Positions 18,961-28,247 of a stretch of DNA of 64,000 nt are shown piece by piece. The position numbers were made by a program, and so were the translations under genes. Below the pieces are notes generated by a model, which saw only the letters and a list, made by a program, of their open reading frames with translations, was not told the DNA's origin and made no database searches. Source of the DNA: Oscillospiraceae bacterium (GTDB lineage Bacteria; Bacillota; Clostridia; Oscillospirales; Ruminococcaceae); assembly GCA_021769525.1 (NCBI GenBank), contig JAETSQ010000018.1:1-64000 (forward strand). Direction: 5' to 3'. Positions within the stretch are counted from its first letter, which is position 1; the number at the start of each line of letters is the position of its first letter.

Positions 18961-20163
18961 TCAGAAATCGATGAAATCCGCCATGACCAGGTAGTGGTTG
19001 GGAACGACGGTGCCGTTCTCCTCGTAGTTGGTGAGGGTCATCTTCATGCCCTTGGTGAAGTGCTCGGCGCACTCCGCGATGGTCTCCCGGATGACGGCAT
19101 CGTCCACGTTGCCGTTGGTCTTGCCGTCCAGGACCTTGCGGGCGTACTCAACGCCGGCATCGATGAAGAGCATGTTGCAGGGAACGCCCCAGGTGGAGGC
19201 GCGGCCGTGCATCCCGTACTCCTCCGCCTTGGCGGTGAGCTGCTCTTTGATGTACTCCACATCCGCCTCATGGCCGGCCATATCGATGTTCAGGGCGGCG
19301 GGATAGGCGTGGAAGGGAGAGGGGCAGCACTGGAGGGTGTAGATGGCGCCCTGCTCAAAGACCTGGCGGATCAGGGGCTCCTGCATCCCGCAGTTGGTGG
19401 TGAAGAAGCAGGTGTCCTTGCCGTACTTGGCGACCTGACGGGGGACATCCTCCATGATGAACTGCTGGGCGCCGGTGATGCCGCTGTCGCCGGTGGGATC
19501 GGGGGCGGTGACGTCAACCAGCTCGATGTTCTGCTCGGCGCAGTACTTCTTCAGGTTCTCGTGACGGGCCACGATGAGGGCGTAGCTCATGTGGCGGGGG
19601 AAGGAGTAGTGGATGAGGGTCTTGGCGCCCTGCTTGGCAGCCTGGGCGGGGATGGCGATGCCGCAGCCGGGCTCATCCACCTGCAGGACCACATCGGCAA
19701 CGGGGTCGATGACGCCGGGGTCCTCGCCGGGGGTGCCGACGATGAAGAGCATATCCGGGCGGGTCTCACGGACCTTGGCGATGGCGGCGGAGGTGGCAGG
19801 AATGGCCTGGCACCAGACGATGGCCTTCACATCCGGGTCGGAGGCCAGAGCCACCGCGTTGGAGATGACCGTCTCGGTCTCGCTGGTGAAGTTATCCGGA
19901 TAGGTGGTGGTGACGATGAGATCGGGATACTTCTCCTTCATCTTGTTGGCCTGGGTGATCTCCTCATCACCCTGGGAGGCGGTGCCGGTGATGATGCCGA
20001 TCTTGTAGCTGGGGGCGGCGGGCTCGCTGCCGCCGTCGCTGGCGGGGGTGCTGGAAGGGGCGGGAGCGGGCGTGCTGGAGGGCGCGGGATCGGCGCCGCG
20101 GCAGCCGGTCACGGCCAGCACCATCAGGGCGGCCAGCACCAGGGAGAGAATTCTCTTCTTCAT
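18961..20163 (-). CDS. DUF3798-type solute-binding lipoprotein
   Basis: Lipobox MKKRILSLVLAALMVLAVTGCRG; family recognised from YKIGIITGTASQGDEEITQANKMKEKYPDLIVTTTYPDNF. Confidence 0.8.
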   Translation of the reverse strand: MKKRILSLVLAALMVLAVTGCRGADPAPSSTPAPAPSSTPASDGGSEPAAPSYKIGIITGTASQGDEEITQANKMKEKYPDLIVTTTYPDNFTSETETVISNAVALASDPDVKAIVWCQAIPATSAAIAKVRETRPDMLFIVGTPGEDPGVIDPVADVVLQVDEPGCGIAIPAQAAKQGAKTLIHYSFPRHMSYALIVARHENLKKYCAEQNIELVDVTAPDPTGDSGITGAQQFIMEDVPRQVAKYGKDTCFFTTNCGMQEPLIRQVFEQGAIYTLQCCPSPFHAYPAALNIDMAGHEADVEYIKEQLTAKAEEYGMHGRASTWGVPCNMLFIDAGVEYARKVLDGKTNGNVDDAVIRETIAECAEHFTKGMKMTLTNYEENGTVVPNHYLVMADFIDF

Positions 20164-20301
20164 GTGGGGTTCCTCCTTGCTTTCTCTTAACCGGGTCGCC
20201 GTCATCCCTCTCCCTCCCATATGGGGAAGGGGAAGCGGAGACCGGGGCCTTATTGCCGGAACACCCTGGTAAAGTGCTACAGCGCTAAGAGCATGTATCC
20301 T

Positions 20302-20330
20302 ATTATAATAGAAAATTCATCGTTTGTCCA
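20302..20330 (-). promoter_or_regulatory. Promoter for DUF3798/ABC operon
   Basis: TGGACA-17 nt-TATAAT on minus strand. Confidence 0.65.
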
Positions 20331-20604
20331 TACGAAAAATGATTTTTGTTTAATTTATCCTGCATTTTCTTTCCGAAAACCCCCATTTTTGTAGCAGGCG
20401 GAGCTATTTTTTTGCATTTTTGGCAATCGCTTCTTACAAATCCTCTCCCTTCCCCCTTGCTCCCCCTTCTTGGGCCTGGGAAAGATCTCCTTTTCCGGGA
20501 AGATCGCCTCTTTGGAATCGTTTTTTTCTTTCGTTGTTTCCCACAGGAAAACGCATCCCGTTTTGGGGAATATTACAATCTTTGTTTAATTCTTAAAAAA
20601 TTAG

Positions 20605-20633
20605 TTGAAATCCGCTGCGGACCATGCTATACT
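20605..20633 (+). promoter_or_regulatory. Promoter for YheO-like regulator
   Basis: TTGAAA-17 nt-TATACT. Confidence 0.65.
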
Positions 20634-20803
20634 TTATTGCAAAGGGGATGTCCGGCAGGACCGGATGTCAGGGCCTGTTTTTCAGGCCGTTATAAAGAAA
20701 GGAAAGAAACCTCTTCCCCACAACAGAAATGCAATTGGCCGGCGAAGGAGGCCGGTCTTCTGCGCAAGAATAGCCGATAAAACTGAATCAGGAGGGCTCC
20801 CCC

Positions 20804-21457
20804 ATGAAGTCCATCGATGAAATCCTCCCTTTCCTCTCTGTGCTCATCGAGGGGATGGCAAAACATTTTGGGGAACGCTGCGAATTTGTAGTACACGACT
20901 ATTCCAAAGGACCTTCCAGCATCGTTGCCATCGTCAATGGCGATATTACCGGGCGCTCCATCGGCCACGGCGGCGAAAAGATCGGCCTGCCCGTTATGGC
21001 GGGACAGGACGAGCCAAGCGGAAAATTCAACTACATCTCCCAAACCTCCGACGGGCGCTTTCTTCGTTCCAGTACGGTCTATCTCCGGGGAGATGAGGGT
21101 GAGGTCCTGGGCGCTGTCTGCGTCAACTTTGACATCACCGAGTTGATCCGTTCCCGGAATTTTATCGAACAGTTTATCCGCCTGGATCTGAACGACACAC
21201 AGCGCCAGCAGATGCAGTCCGCTTTCTGCGAGAATGTGGATGATTTCCTGCTCGGAATGATTAACGATTCCATCAAATATGTCGGTGTGCCGGTGGCTCA
21301 TATGACCAGGGATCAAAAGGTGGAGGGGATCAGCTACCTCAACCGCCGGGGGGCCTTCCGGGTCAAGAATGCCGCTACCATTGCCGCTAAGTATTACGAC
21401 ATCTCCCGCTACACCTTGTATAATTACCTCAACGACATTGAGGACGCACGGGGGTAG
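20804..21457 (+). CDS. YheO/DauR-like PAS + HTH transcriptional regulator
   Basis: N-terminal YheO-PAS-like region (HFGERCEFVVHDYSKGPSSIVAIVNGDITGRSIG), C-terminal HTH (RRGAFRVKNAATIAAKYYDISRYTLYNYLND). Confidence 0.85.
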   Translation: MKSIDEILPFLSVLIEGMAKHFGERCEFVVHDYSKGPSSIVAIVNGDITGRSIGHGGEKIGLPVMAGQDEPSGKFNYISQTSDGRFLRSSTVYLRGDEGEVLGAVCVNFDITELIRSRNFIEQFIRLDLNDTQRQQMQSAFCENVDDFLLGMINDSIKYVGVPVAHMTRDQKVEGISYLNRRGAFRVKNAATIAAKYYDISRYTLYNYLNDIEDARG

Positions 21458-21496
21458 CGCATATTCTAAGCCATCTTCTCACTTTCCCATACATAC

Positions 21497-21538
21497 GGAA
21501 AAAGCACCGTCTCCTATCCTGGGCCGGTGCTTTTTCCG
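21497..21538 (+). terminator. Terminator of YheO-like gene
   Basis: GGAAAAAGCACCG ... CGGTGCTTTTTCC. Confidence 0.7.
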
Positions 21539-21774
21539 TTTTCTTCTCTTCTTTTTCTTCTTGCAAAAGAAGACCGGCGTGCCGCCGGTGTCTCGCCCTA
21601 CACGGCCTTCGGCCTTACCTTGGCAAAAGGCGCAAGTGAGTGCCTGGAGTCTTACCGAAGAAAAATCCCGGCCCCGCAGGGCCGCCAAAAGTTTCGCTCA
21701 AGTCTTTTCAAAGGAACGCGTAGCGGCCCGTTAGGGCTGCGGGGGGAAAGGGCGGCCCCCCTGGCGAAGTTAAA

Positions 21775-22367
21775 CACAAAAGGCACAGGCTCTTTCCGCC
21801 TGTGCCGTTGTTTTATTCACTTGTGGCCTAGATCTCGTTCAGTTTCCGGTAGTTGGGTTTTCCGGTTGCTGCCTGCAATCTATGGTCTGCGGTCCTACCG
21901 CTTTTCTGGCTTTGTGTCTGCCTCTTTTTGCGTTCCATCTCCGGGAATCAGTTCCCGTCCCATTCCAGGCACTGGGTCAGATCCGTCCAGCCTGATGGCG
22001 TCTGCCATCTCCCAGGGGTTCCCCCCTGCCTGGGTGCGAAGCCTGCCGCTGGCACTGTGGTCTTATCAGAAGTTACCGAACACGAAGGCAGCCCCGGACT
22101 GACGGCGGCCAGTCCCAAAGCCCTGCTGGGAAACCGTGTCCATTGGACTCACCTCTCTCCTTCCAAACTTCTCGTGGCCTTTGCCAGGAACTGCTTAGTA
22201 CATTGGGCTCGGTCCTTTCGCTTTTTCTTCGCAGCGCTCAAAGTACCTAGTACATTGGAGTATCCCTTTCTTCGGTCCACTTTTCCGTCTGTACAGAAAC
22301 TGCCAGGTACATGGGAACCAGTCCTTCCTTTCGGCTTCTTGGTCTCATCCATTTCCTTTTTGTTTCT
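21775..22367 (-). ncRNA. Candidate large structured non-coding RNA (~590 nt)
   Basis: Near-consensus minus-strand promoter (22374-22402), intrinsic terminator (21778-21806), no credible ORF, many short perfect hairpins with tetraloops, e.g. CAGGGG-GGAA-CCCCUG, GAUGGC-AGAC-GCCAUC, CGGGAA-CUGA-UUCCCG, GCGGU-AGG-ACCGC. Confidence 0.7.
21778..21806 (-). terminator. Intrinsic terminator of the candidate ncRNA
   Basis: Minus strand GGCACAGGC-GGAAAGA-GCCTGTGCC followed by TTTTGTGTTT. Confidence 0.8.
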
Positions 22368-22373
22368 GTCTAT

Positions 22374-22402
22374 AGGATACCACAACTTCCCCGCCTTGTC
22401 AA
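22374..22402 (-). promoter_or_regulatory. Strong sigma-A promoter of the candidate ncRNA
   Basis: TTGACA (22402-22397) - 17 nt - TATCCT (22379-22374), with A/T-rich upstream sequence. Confidence 0.75.
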
Positions 22403-22506
22403 TAGATATAATTTTATTTCATAAATAATTCATATTTTAGATAGATTGGACAGCATATCTTGTGATGGCGGCGGGTTGGATACAAAATGTGGGGTCTTCT
22501 TTTTGG

Positions 22507-23742
22507 TCAGGCGTTGTTCACCGGCGGGTAGCCGAACAGCTCGTTGATGCGGCTGTGGAGCGTTTCCGCCAGCTTGGGAACAGGATAGAGGGTCCCCACC
22601 TGGAACTCCACGGTGTGTAGGGCATCGCCCACGGTGGGGATGAAATATTCCTGGGTATCGTCATAGAGGAGCGCGCCGGTGGCGAAGTCTGCGATGTTGC
22701 AGAATTTCAACTGCGCGGTATCCGGGTCTATCCTTCCCTCCCGGATGGCGGACTCCAGCAGCTCCGGGTAGCGGAAATCCCAACGGTAGAGGTTGGCGGA
22801 TTCCTCAATGAAGTAGGAATAGGAGCCTATCTCAAAATTCTCGTTGGTTTCCCCGTGACCGGCAATCTTCCCGTCACTGTCGTAGGCTAGGAAGTAATAT
22901 CTTTTGTCAAACAGAAGGTGGTCCGCCAGCTTTTCCCCAGCCAGGAGGTTTTCCAGAAGCGTCTGCATCTCCTGCTGGCCGCTGGTACCGGTGGTGTACA
23001 GGGGGATGAGCCGGGTGTTGTCCCCTGTCACTCCCGGAACATGGATGATGTCGGTACCTTTGAGCTCCGGGGTCTCCGCCAGGTAGTAGCTATCCATAAT
23101 AATGTCCACTGAGGTTTTCTCCTCCTCCGGCTGGCTGGGGGCGGACCGGGGGAAGAAATTCCTTAGCTGGGCCAGGGTATCCCCGGAGCTTTCCAGCGCA
23201 CCATAGCATTCCCTGTCCACCCAAAAGCCGGTGCCACCCTCAACAAGGGGGAAGACTATGGTGGAAAAGACGGCCTCCCGCTCCTCCGGGGGGAAGCCTT
23301 CGGGCACGGCCATACACTGGATGTTGACCTGCTGCTCCCGGTTGTAGGAGAGGCGGATGAAGTCAAAGTCCTCCGCCATCCTTTGCCAGTCGATCCCCTG
23401 GCCGTCCTCCCGGTCCCATTCAAAGGCACAGGCGGCAACGGCCAGTTTTTCCCGCCGGAAACGCCGGCCCAGGGCTTTTATCAGGGCTTGGCCCTCCGGG
23501 GTGTTCTTGTCCAGGGCGGTCTCCAGGCCCCCGGCAAAGAGGACGATTTCATCCGGCTCCCCCAGCAGCTCGGCGGGCTTTGTGACGGGGCGGAGGCCGT
23601 CCGGCTGGGATTCCGGCTCGCTTTGGCTGGGCGGCGCCGGGGTAAAAGGGGCGGTCGGGGCGGGCTCCTGCGGTGCACAGGCGCAGAAGGTGAGCAGCAG
23701 AGCCAGCAGCGCCGCAGACTGTTTTTGACGGCTTTTCTTCAT
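22507..23742 (-). CDS. Lipoprotein of unknown function
   Basis: MKKSRQKQSAALLALLLTFCACAPQEPAP lipobox; Pro-rich linker; unrecognised globular region. Confidence 0.75.
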   Translation of the reverse strand: MKKSRQKQSAALLALLLTFCACAPQEPAPTAPFTPAPPSQSEPESQPDGLRPVTKPAELLGEPDEIVLFAGGLETALDKNTPEGQALIKALGRRFRREKLAVAACAFEWDREDGQGIDWQRMAEDFDFIRLSYNREQQVNIQCMAVPEGFPPEEREAVFSTIVFPLVEGGTGFWVDRECYGALESSGDTLAQLRNFFPRSAPSQPEEEKTSVDIIMDSYYLAETPELKGTDIIHVPGVTGDNTRLIPLYTTGTSGQQEMQTLLENLLAGEKLADHLLFDKRYYFLAYDSDGKIAGHGETNENFEIGSYSYFIEESANLYRWDFRYPELLESAIREGRIDPDTAQLKFCNIADFATGALLYDDTQEYFIPTVGDALHTVEFQVGTLYPVPKLAETLHSRINELFGYPPVNNA

Positions 23743-23900
23743 CGCAGCGGCCTCCTTTGTGTCTTTCTGTAGGATAAAACGAGGGACAGTGGCATTTTAT
23801 TGCTGTCTGCCCATTTTTTTCGTTGATTTTCTTCGGTCCCCTGTATATAATAGAAGTAGGGAAAACCCTACTTTCTTGATTTTCGGGGAGGAATGAAACG

Positions 23901-24176
23901 ATGCTGGCAAAAGCCTTTGTTGATAACGCTAAGGTGATGGCAAAGGGGCAGGTAACGATCCCCAAAGACATCCGCAAGGTGCTGGGGGTATCCAGCGGCG
24001 ACCGCGTTTCCTTTGTTGTAGAGGGGAATACGGTGCGGCTTATCAATTCCGCTGTTTACGCCATGCAGATCCTCCAGCAGGAAATGACCGGAGAGGCCCA
24101 GCGGGCGGACCTTGCCTCCGACGAGGAGGTCATTGCCCTTGTTCGAGAACTGCGCAGTGAGGACGATCTGCCATGA
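23901..24176 (+). CDS. AbrB/SpoVT-domain antitoxin
   Basis: AKVMAKGQVTIPKDIRKVLGVSSGDRVSFVVEGNTVRL; 4-nt overlap with downstream PIN gene. Confidence 0.85.
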   Translation: MLAKAFVDNAKVMAKGQVTIPKDIRKVLGVSSGDRVSFVVEGNTVRLINSAVYAMQILQQEMTGEAQRADLASDEEVIALVRELRSEDDLP

Positions 24177-24592
24177 GGGTCCTGATCGACACCAATGTTC
24201 TTATTTCCGCGGCGCTCAATCCGGACGGCGTCCCCTGCAAGGCTTACCAAAAAGCCGCGCTATACCCGAACCGGGGATTGATCTGCGAGCAAAACGTAGA
24301 GGAAATGCGGCGGATCTTCTATAAAAAGTTTCCTCACCGCATGGCGGCTTTGGAAAAGTTTCTTTCGGTGGCGCTCCTGTCCCTGGAGCTTGTGCCGATC
24401 CCGGAGGATCAACTGCCCGCGGAAGGGCTCATCCGGGACCTGAAGGACCGGCCGCTCCTCCGGGCAGCTGTAGCGGCAAGTGCGGATATTTTTCTTACCG
24501 GTGATAAGGATTTCCTGGAGGCGGATGTAGAAAAGCCGAAAATCATGACTCCGGCTGAATTTTTGCAGACTAAAACCGGCAGCAGCTTCTGA
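24173..24592 (+). CDS. PIN-domain toxin
   Basis: MRVLIDTNVLISAALNP ... DIFLTGDKDFL PIN acidic motifs. Confidence 0.87.
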   Translation: MRVLIDTNVLISAALNPDGVPCKAYQKAALYPNRGLICEQNVEEMRRIFYKKFPHRMAALEKFLSVALLSLELVPIPEDQLPAEGLIRDLKDRPLLRAAVAASADIFLTGDKDFLEADVEKPKIMTPAEFLQTKTGSSF

Positions 24593-24610
24593 TCGTTGCC
24601 CAAATAGAGA

Positions 24611-24656
24611 AAAAGCGCCCGGAATCCGCTATGGACTCCAGGCGCTTCCTGTTTTT
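24611..24656. terminator. Bidirectional terminator at end of alpha operon
   Basis: AAAAAGCGCCCGGAATCC ... GGACTCCAGGCGCTTCCTGTTTTT. Confidence 0.6.
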
Positions 24657-24669
24657 GCTTATCCGGCGC

Positions 24670-25011
24670 TTAGACCAGCTCGATAATCGCCATCTCGGCG
24701 GCGTCGCCGCGGCGGGGACCGGTCTTGATGATGCGGGTGTAGCCGCCATTCACGTCCTTATACTTGGGGCCCAGCTCATCGATGACCTTCTTGGCCACAC
24801 TCTCCTTGGTGATGTAGGAATACACCTGGCGCTTGGAGTGGAGGTCGCCGCCTCCCGCGATGGTAATCATCTTTTCGGCCATGGAACGGACCTCCTTGGC
24901 GCGGGTCACGGTGGTCTCGATCTTGCCGTTCTCCAGCAGGAAGGTGACCATGGCTCGCAGCATGGCTCTCCTGTGGTCAGAGGTTCTGCCCAGCTTTCTG
25001 ACTCCTGGCAC
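24670..25011 (-). CDS. rplQ: Ribosomal protein bL17
   Basis: [30 protein letters not shown]. Confidence 0.95.
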   Translation of the reverse strand: MPGVRKLGRTSDHRRAMLRAMVTFLLENGKIETTVTRAKEVRSMAEKMITIAGGGDLHSKRQVYSYITKESVAKKVIDELGPKYKDVNGGYTRIIKTGPRRGDAAEMAIIELV

Positions 25012-25090
25012 TGTTAATCACTCCTTATATCCTTGTTTGGGGACCCGCGGCCAAAGCAGCCGCGGGATGTTTGGTTTGGGCGCGGCCCCG

Positions 25091-26047
25091 TTATTCCTCC
25101 GGGGTGCTCAGGTTGAAGCCCAGAGCCTCCAGCTTGCTCATCACTTCCTCCAGGGACTTTTTGCCCAGGTTGCGGACCTTCATCATCTCCTCCGGAGACT
25201 TGTTGATGAGGTCGCCCACGGAATTGACGCCGGCGCGCTTGAGGCAGTTGAAGGCGCGAACAGACAGGTCAAGCTCTTCAATGGTCATCTCAAGGACCTT
25301 GTCCCTACCGGTATCCTCTTTCTTTTCCATGATCTCGGTAGATCCCACCTCGTCGGAAAGCTCCACAAAGTGGTTGAGCTGTCTATTGAGGATCTTGGCG
25401 GCAAGGCTGACCGCTTCTTTGGCGGAGATGGTCCCGTCGGTCCAAACCTCCAGGGTCAGCTTGTCATAGTCGGTGATCTGTTCCACCCGCGTATTTTCCA
25501 CGCTGTAGTTCACCTTCAGCACCGGGGTGTAGATGCTGTCCACGAAGATGGTGCCCACCGGCGCCTTATCCCCGTCCAGCTGCTTGTTGCGGTCGGAGGA
25601 GACATACCCCTGGCCCTTCTGGAGCACCAGCTCCATGGAGAGCTTGGCCCCTTCCGCCAGGGTGGCGATGTGCATACCGGGGTCCAGCACCTCCACCTCG
25701 GAAGAGCCGGAGATGGAACCCGCGGTGACCTCGCACTCCCCCTCCGCGGCGATCTTTACCCGCACGGGCTCGTCGCAGTACAGCTTCGCCGTCAGCCCCT
25801 TGATGTTGAGGATGATCTCGGTGACGTCCTCCTTCACCCCAGGGATGGTGGAGAACTCATGCTGGATGCCATCGATCTTCACTGAAGACACGGCCACGCC
25901 AGGAAGCGAGGAGAGCAGCACCCTTCTCAGGCTGTTGCCTAAGGTGATCCCAAAGCCTCGATCCAGGGGGTCCGCCACGAACTTGCCATAGGTGCCGTCG
26001 GGCTTCAGCTCCACTGTTTCGATCCTGGGTTCAATAATTTTTACCAT
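25091..26047 (-). CDS. rpoA: RNA polymerase alpha subunit
   Basis: Alpha NTD ([21 protein letters not shown]) and CTD ([22 protein letters not shown]). Confidence 0.97.
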   Translation of the reverse strand: MVKIIEPRIETVELKPDGTYGKFVADPLDRGFGITLGNSLRRVLLSSLPGVAVSSVKIDGIQHEFSTIPGVKEDVTEIILNIKGLTAKLYCDEPVRVKIAAEGECEVTAGSISGSSEVEVLDPGMHIATLAEGAKLSMELVLQKGQGYVSSDRNKQLDGDKAPVGTIFVDSIYTPVLKVNYSVENTRVEQITDYDKLTLEVWTDGTISAKEAVSLAAKILNRQLNHFVELSDEVGSTEIMEKKEDTGRDKVLEMTIEELDLSVRAFNCLKRAGVNSVGDLINKSPEEMMKVRNLGKKSLEEVMSKLEALGFNLSTPEE

Positions 26048-26118
26048 GTAGAATAACCCTCCTTGTCAGACAGTCGTCTCTTCTTCCCATAGTGAACGAT
26101 AGACAAATCCACAGCGGA

Positions 26119-26748
26119 TTACTTGCTGTAAAGCTCGACGATGAGGTGCTCGGCAACGTCAAAGTCGATGTCCTCGCGGCTGGGAAGCTCCAGCACGCGG
26201 GTCTCCATCTTGCCGGCGTCCACATCCAGCCACTTGGGAGTGGGACGGGAGGAATTGGCTTCCACAACGGCCTTCAGCTTGTCGGAGGAGCGGCTGCCCT
26301 CGGCGACGGTGACCACATCTCCGGCCCGCAGCTGGATGGAGGGGATATTGGCCTTGTGGCCGTTGAGGCGGAAGTGGTTGTGGCGCACCAGCTGGCGGGC
26401 TTCCTTGCGGGAAGAGGCAAAGCCGCTGCGGTAAACGACGTTGTCCAGGCGGCTCTCCAGAATGCGCATCAGGTTCTCGCCGGCCATGCCGGGCTTGCGG
26501 GAGGCTTCCTCAAAGTACTCCCGGAACTGGCTCTCCAGCACGCCGTAGTAGCGGCGGGTGGACTGCTTGGCGCGCAGCTGCACGCCGTACTCGGACTGCT
26601 TGCGCATCCGGGCCTTGCCGTGCTGGCCGGGAACGGCCTCGCGGCGGGTGACGGCGCACTTGTCGGAATAGCATCTCTCCCCCTTGAGGAACAGCTTCTT
26701 GCCCTCGCGGCGGCAGAGTCTGCAGCTTGGTCCGGTATATCTTGCCAT
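26119..26748 (-). CDS. rpsD: Ribosomal protein uS4
   Basis: [27 protein letters not shown]4 domain. Confidence 0.96.
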   Translation of the reverse strand: MARYTGPSCRLCRREGKKLFLKGERCYSDKCAVTRREAVPGQHGKARMRKQSEYGVQLRAKQSTRRYYGVLESQFREYFEEASRKPGMAGENLMRILESRLDNVVYRSGFASSRKEARQLVRHNHFRLNGHKANIPSIQLRAGDVVTVAEGSRSSDKLKAVVEANSSRPTPKWLDVDAGKMETRVLELPSREDIDFDVAEHLIVELYSK

Positions 26749-26766
26749 TGTTAAAACACCTCCTGT

Positions 26767-27168
26767 TTATACTCTGCGGCGCTTGGGCGGACGGCAGCCG
26801 TTGTGGGGGATGGGGGTCACGTCCTTGATCATGGTGACCTCCAGACCGGCCCCCTGGAGGGCGCGGATGGCAGCCTCACGGCCGGCGCCGGGGCCCTTCA
26901 CATACACCTCAACGGTCTTGAGCCCGTGCTCCATGGCGGCCTTGGCGGCTACCTCGGCGGCAGTCTGGGCGGCGTAGGGGGTGGACTTCCGGGAGCCCCG
27001 GAATCCCAGCCCGCCGGAGCTGGCCCAGGAAAGGGCGTTGCCCTGGGTATCGGTGATGGTGACGATGGTGTTGTTGAATGTGGACTGGATGTGAGCGGCG
27101 CCGCGCTCGATGTTCTTGCGCTCGCGGCGCTTGCGAATCACGGTCTTTTTTGCGGGAGTCTTCGCCAT
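26767..27168 (-). CDS. rpsK: Ribosomal protein uS11
   Basis: [46 protein letters not shown]. Confidence 0.96.
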   Translation of the reverse strand: MAKTPAKKTVIRKRRERKNIERGAAHIQSTFNNTIVTITDTQGNALSWASSGGLGFRGSRKSTPYAAQTAAEVAAKAAMEHGLKTVEVYVKGPGAGREAAIRALQGAGLEVTMIKDVTPIPHNGCRPPKRRRV

Positions 27169-27182
27169 TCTCCTGTCCCTCC

Positions 27183-27551
27183 TTATTTCTTCTTATTGGC
27201 GATGGTCTTGGCGGGGCCTTTGCGGGTGCGGGCATTGGTCTTGGTGCGCTGTCCCCGCACCGGCAGCCCTCTGGTGTGGCGCATCCCGCGGTAGCAGCCG
27301 ATCTCCACCAGGCGCTTGATGTTCAGCGCCACGTTCCGCTTCAGGTCGCCTTCCACCATCAGGTGGTGGTCGATGTATTCACGGATCTTCGCCTCGTCGT
27401 CCTCGGTGAGGTCCTTCACCCTGGTGTCAGGGTCCACGCCGGTGGCGGCCAGGATGTCCTTGGCGGTCCGCCGGCCGATGCCGAAGATATAGGTCAGGCC
27501 GATTTCCACCCGCTTCTCTCTGGGCAGGTCGATACCAGCAATACGAGCCAT
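27183..27551 (-). CDS. rpsM: Ribosomal protein uS13
   Basis: [27 protein letters not shown]; start moved to 27551. Confidence 0.95.
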   Translation of the reverse strand: MARIAGIDLPREKRVEIGLTYIFGIGRRTAKDILAATGVDPDTRVKDLTEDDEAKIREYIDHHLMVEGDLKRNVALNIKRLVEIGCYRGMRHTRGLPVRGQRTKTNARTRKGPAKTIANKKK

Positions 27552-27577
27552 AAATGTGCACCTCCTACTTTTTCCTT

Positions 27578-27691
27578 TTAACCCTGACGCTGCTTGTGCT
27601 TCGGGTTCTCGCAGATGACCATGATGCGGCCTTTGCGCTTGATGATCTTGCACTTTTCGCACATGGGCTTTACCGAAGGTCTGACTTTCAT
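27578..27691 (-). CDS. rpmJ: Ribosomal protein bL36
   Basis: [37 protein letters not shown] (37 aa, inside a longer listed ORF). Confidence 0.95.
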   Translation of the reverse strand: MKVRPSVKPMCEKCKIIKRKGRIMVICENPKHKQRQG

Positions 27692-27744
27692 GGGAAAATA
27701 CCTCCTTGTGCTTTCTCCGGGGGCCAAAGCTCCCCTGCGGATGG

Positions 27745-27963
27745 TTACTTGGTTCTCCAGGTGATGCGTCCCTTGTGGATGTCGCTGGGGGAAAGCTCCA
27801 CCGTAACCTGATCTCCGGGAAGGATGCGGATGTTGTTCATCCGGAGCTTGCCGGAAATATGGGCCAGGATCCTGCTCCCGTTGGGCAGCTCTACCCAGAA
27901 CTGCGCGTTGGGGAGGGCATCCACAACGGTGCCCTTGGCTTCGATCACATCTTTCTTTGACAT
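27745..27963 (-). CDS. infA: Translation initiation factor IF-1
   Basis: [51 protein letters not shown]. Confidence 0.95.
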   Translation of the reverse strand: MSKKDVIEAKGTVVDALPNAQFWVELPNGSRILAHISGKLRMNNIRILPGDQVTVELSPSDIHKGRITWRTK

Positions 27964-27978
27964 TTGCAAATGCCTCCC

Positions 27979-28236
27979 TTACTCCTTGGCCGGTTCTGTG
28001 TGGCACAGGGCCGCCAAGGCCCCGCGCAGGGCCCGGTCCGACCCGATCTCTTCCAGCTCCACCCGCATCTGGGTGGGGCGCAGATGCTTCTGGTTCTTCT
28101 TCTTGGGGCTCGCGAGCCTCCGGCGGCGGCCGTCGGCGATGCGACAGAAGCCGCCCTCCTCCACTGCCACCACCACATAGAGGCTCCCCCCGTCGTGCCC
28201 GGCGGCGGAATAGACCACCTGTCCCTCTTTGAACAT
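27979..28236 (-). CDS. KOW-domain (L14e-like) RNA-binding protein
   Basis: [32 protein letters not shown] between map and infA, a known Clostridia arrangement. Confidence 0.8.
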   Translation of the reverse strand: MFKEGQVVYSAAGHDGGSLYVVVAVEEGGFCRIADGRRRRLASPKKKNQKHLRPTQMRVELEEIGSDRALRGALAALCHTEPAKE

Positions 28237-28247
28237 GGCGCCCTCCC

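Noticed and set aside
21775-22367. RNase P, tmRNA, SRP RNA, 6S RNA or group I/II intron as explanation for the structured region
   Set aside because: None of the signature segments I know for these (e.g. RNase P GAGGAAAGUCC, tmRNA tag ORF, intron domain V) was found; still needs cmscan.
22149-22385. 78-aa Lys/Arg-rich ORF inside the candidate ncRNA
   Set aside because: Start overlaps the -10 promoter region and the sequence reflects purine-rich hairpins; no convincing RBS or family resemblance.
21853-22428. 191-aa plus-strand ORF across the candidate ncRNA
   Set aside because: Antisense to the promoter-terminator unit, no RBS, composition unlike local genes.
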